Below are positions 5,304 to 5,323 of a stretch of 5,323 nt of DNA, piece after piece. How positions within the stretch are numbered: the first letter of the stretch is position 1; the number at the start of each line of letters is the position of its first letter. The DNA lies in assembly GCA_002384725.1 (NCBI GenBank), contig DGBF01000211.1, forward strand, positions 1-5,323, in the 5' to 3' direction. A program made the position numbers and the translations under genes. The stretch comes from Flavobacteriales bacterium UBA4011 (GTDB taxonomy: Bacteria; Bacteroidota; Bacteroidia; Flavobacteriales_D; Crocinitomicaceae). The notes beneath the pieces were generated by a model. The model saw only the letters and a list, made by a program, of their open reading frames with translations, did no database searches and had not been told where the DNA came from.

Positions 5304-5323
5304 TCCATTCTCAAACAAATTAC

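Noticed and set aside
1..5323. Search for a new defence, mobile or RNA-based system
   Set aside because: Apart from the partial gene at the edge, the broken gene and the repeats, every coding stretch belongs to a known family, mostly housekeeping. No direct-repeat arrays, transposase, toxin-antitoxin pair, riboswitch or tRNA could be seen.

Overview
The window looks like chromosomal DNA of a Bacteroidota bacterium, most likely Flavobacteriia-like. Four things point there: a recognisable C-terminal tail of a type IX secretion (T9SS, Por) sorting domain behind an FG-GAP repeat; a menaquinone gene order of hotdog thioesterase, isochorismate synthase and menD; gene starts with no Shine-Dalgarno sequence but with TAnnTTTA boxes just before the ATG; and small dispersed hairpin repeats between genes. 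The DNA is moderately AT-rich, and murB looks visibly more AT-rich than the men genes.

Layout. Positions 1-115 (+) hold the last 37 codons of a SOUL-type heme-binding protein. Its stop codon abuts, with no spacer, the stop codon of a convergent gene at 116-358 (-) for an 80-aa double CDGSH iron-sulfur protein, whose first cluster motif has Tyr where the third Cys ligand should be. At 373-706 (-) lies a broken gene for a secreted protein: signal peptide and one FG-GAP repeat in one frame, then the last 28 residues of a T9SS sorting domain in another frame. This implies a large internal deletion. A 132-bp gap follows.

Positions 839-3941 (-) are a tight three-gene operon, transcribed as thioesterase (menI-like), isochorismate synthase (menF-type), menD. 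The spacings are 2 bp and a 4-bp ATGA overlap. The products account for chorismate to isochorismate, isochorismate to SEPHCHC, and a probable later step, hydrolysis of DHNA-CoA. The remaining men genes are not in the window.

Positions 3942-4243 are a 302-bp divergent intergenic region carrying a short GGGCT/AGCCC inverted repeat, two related hairpin repeats in opposite orientation and candidate promoters for both flanking genes. murB (4244-5263, +) encodes the FAD-dependent reductase that makes UDP-MurNAc for peptidoglycan. A third copy of the hairpin repeat follows it directly, so related copies bracket murB.

I see no tRNA or rRNA gene, CRISPR array, transposase, defence system or other evidently undescribed system. 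The most interesting items are the deleted T9SS gene, the altered CDGSH ligand and the hairpin repeat family, which shows a compensatory base-pair change.
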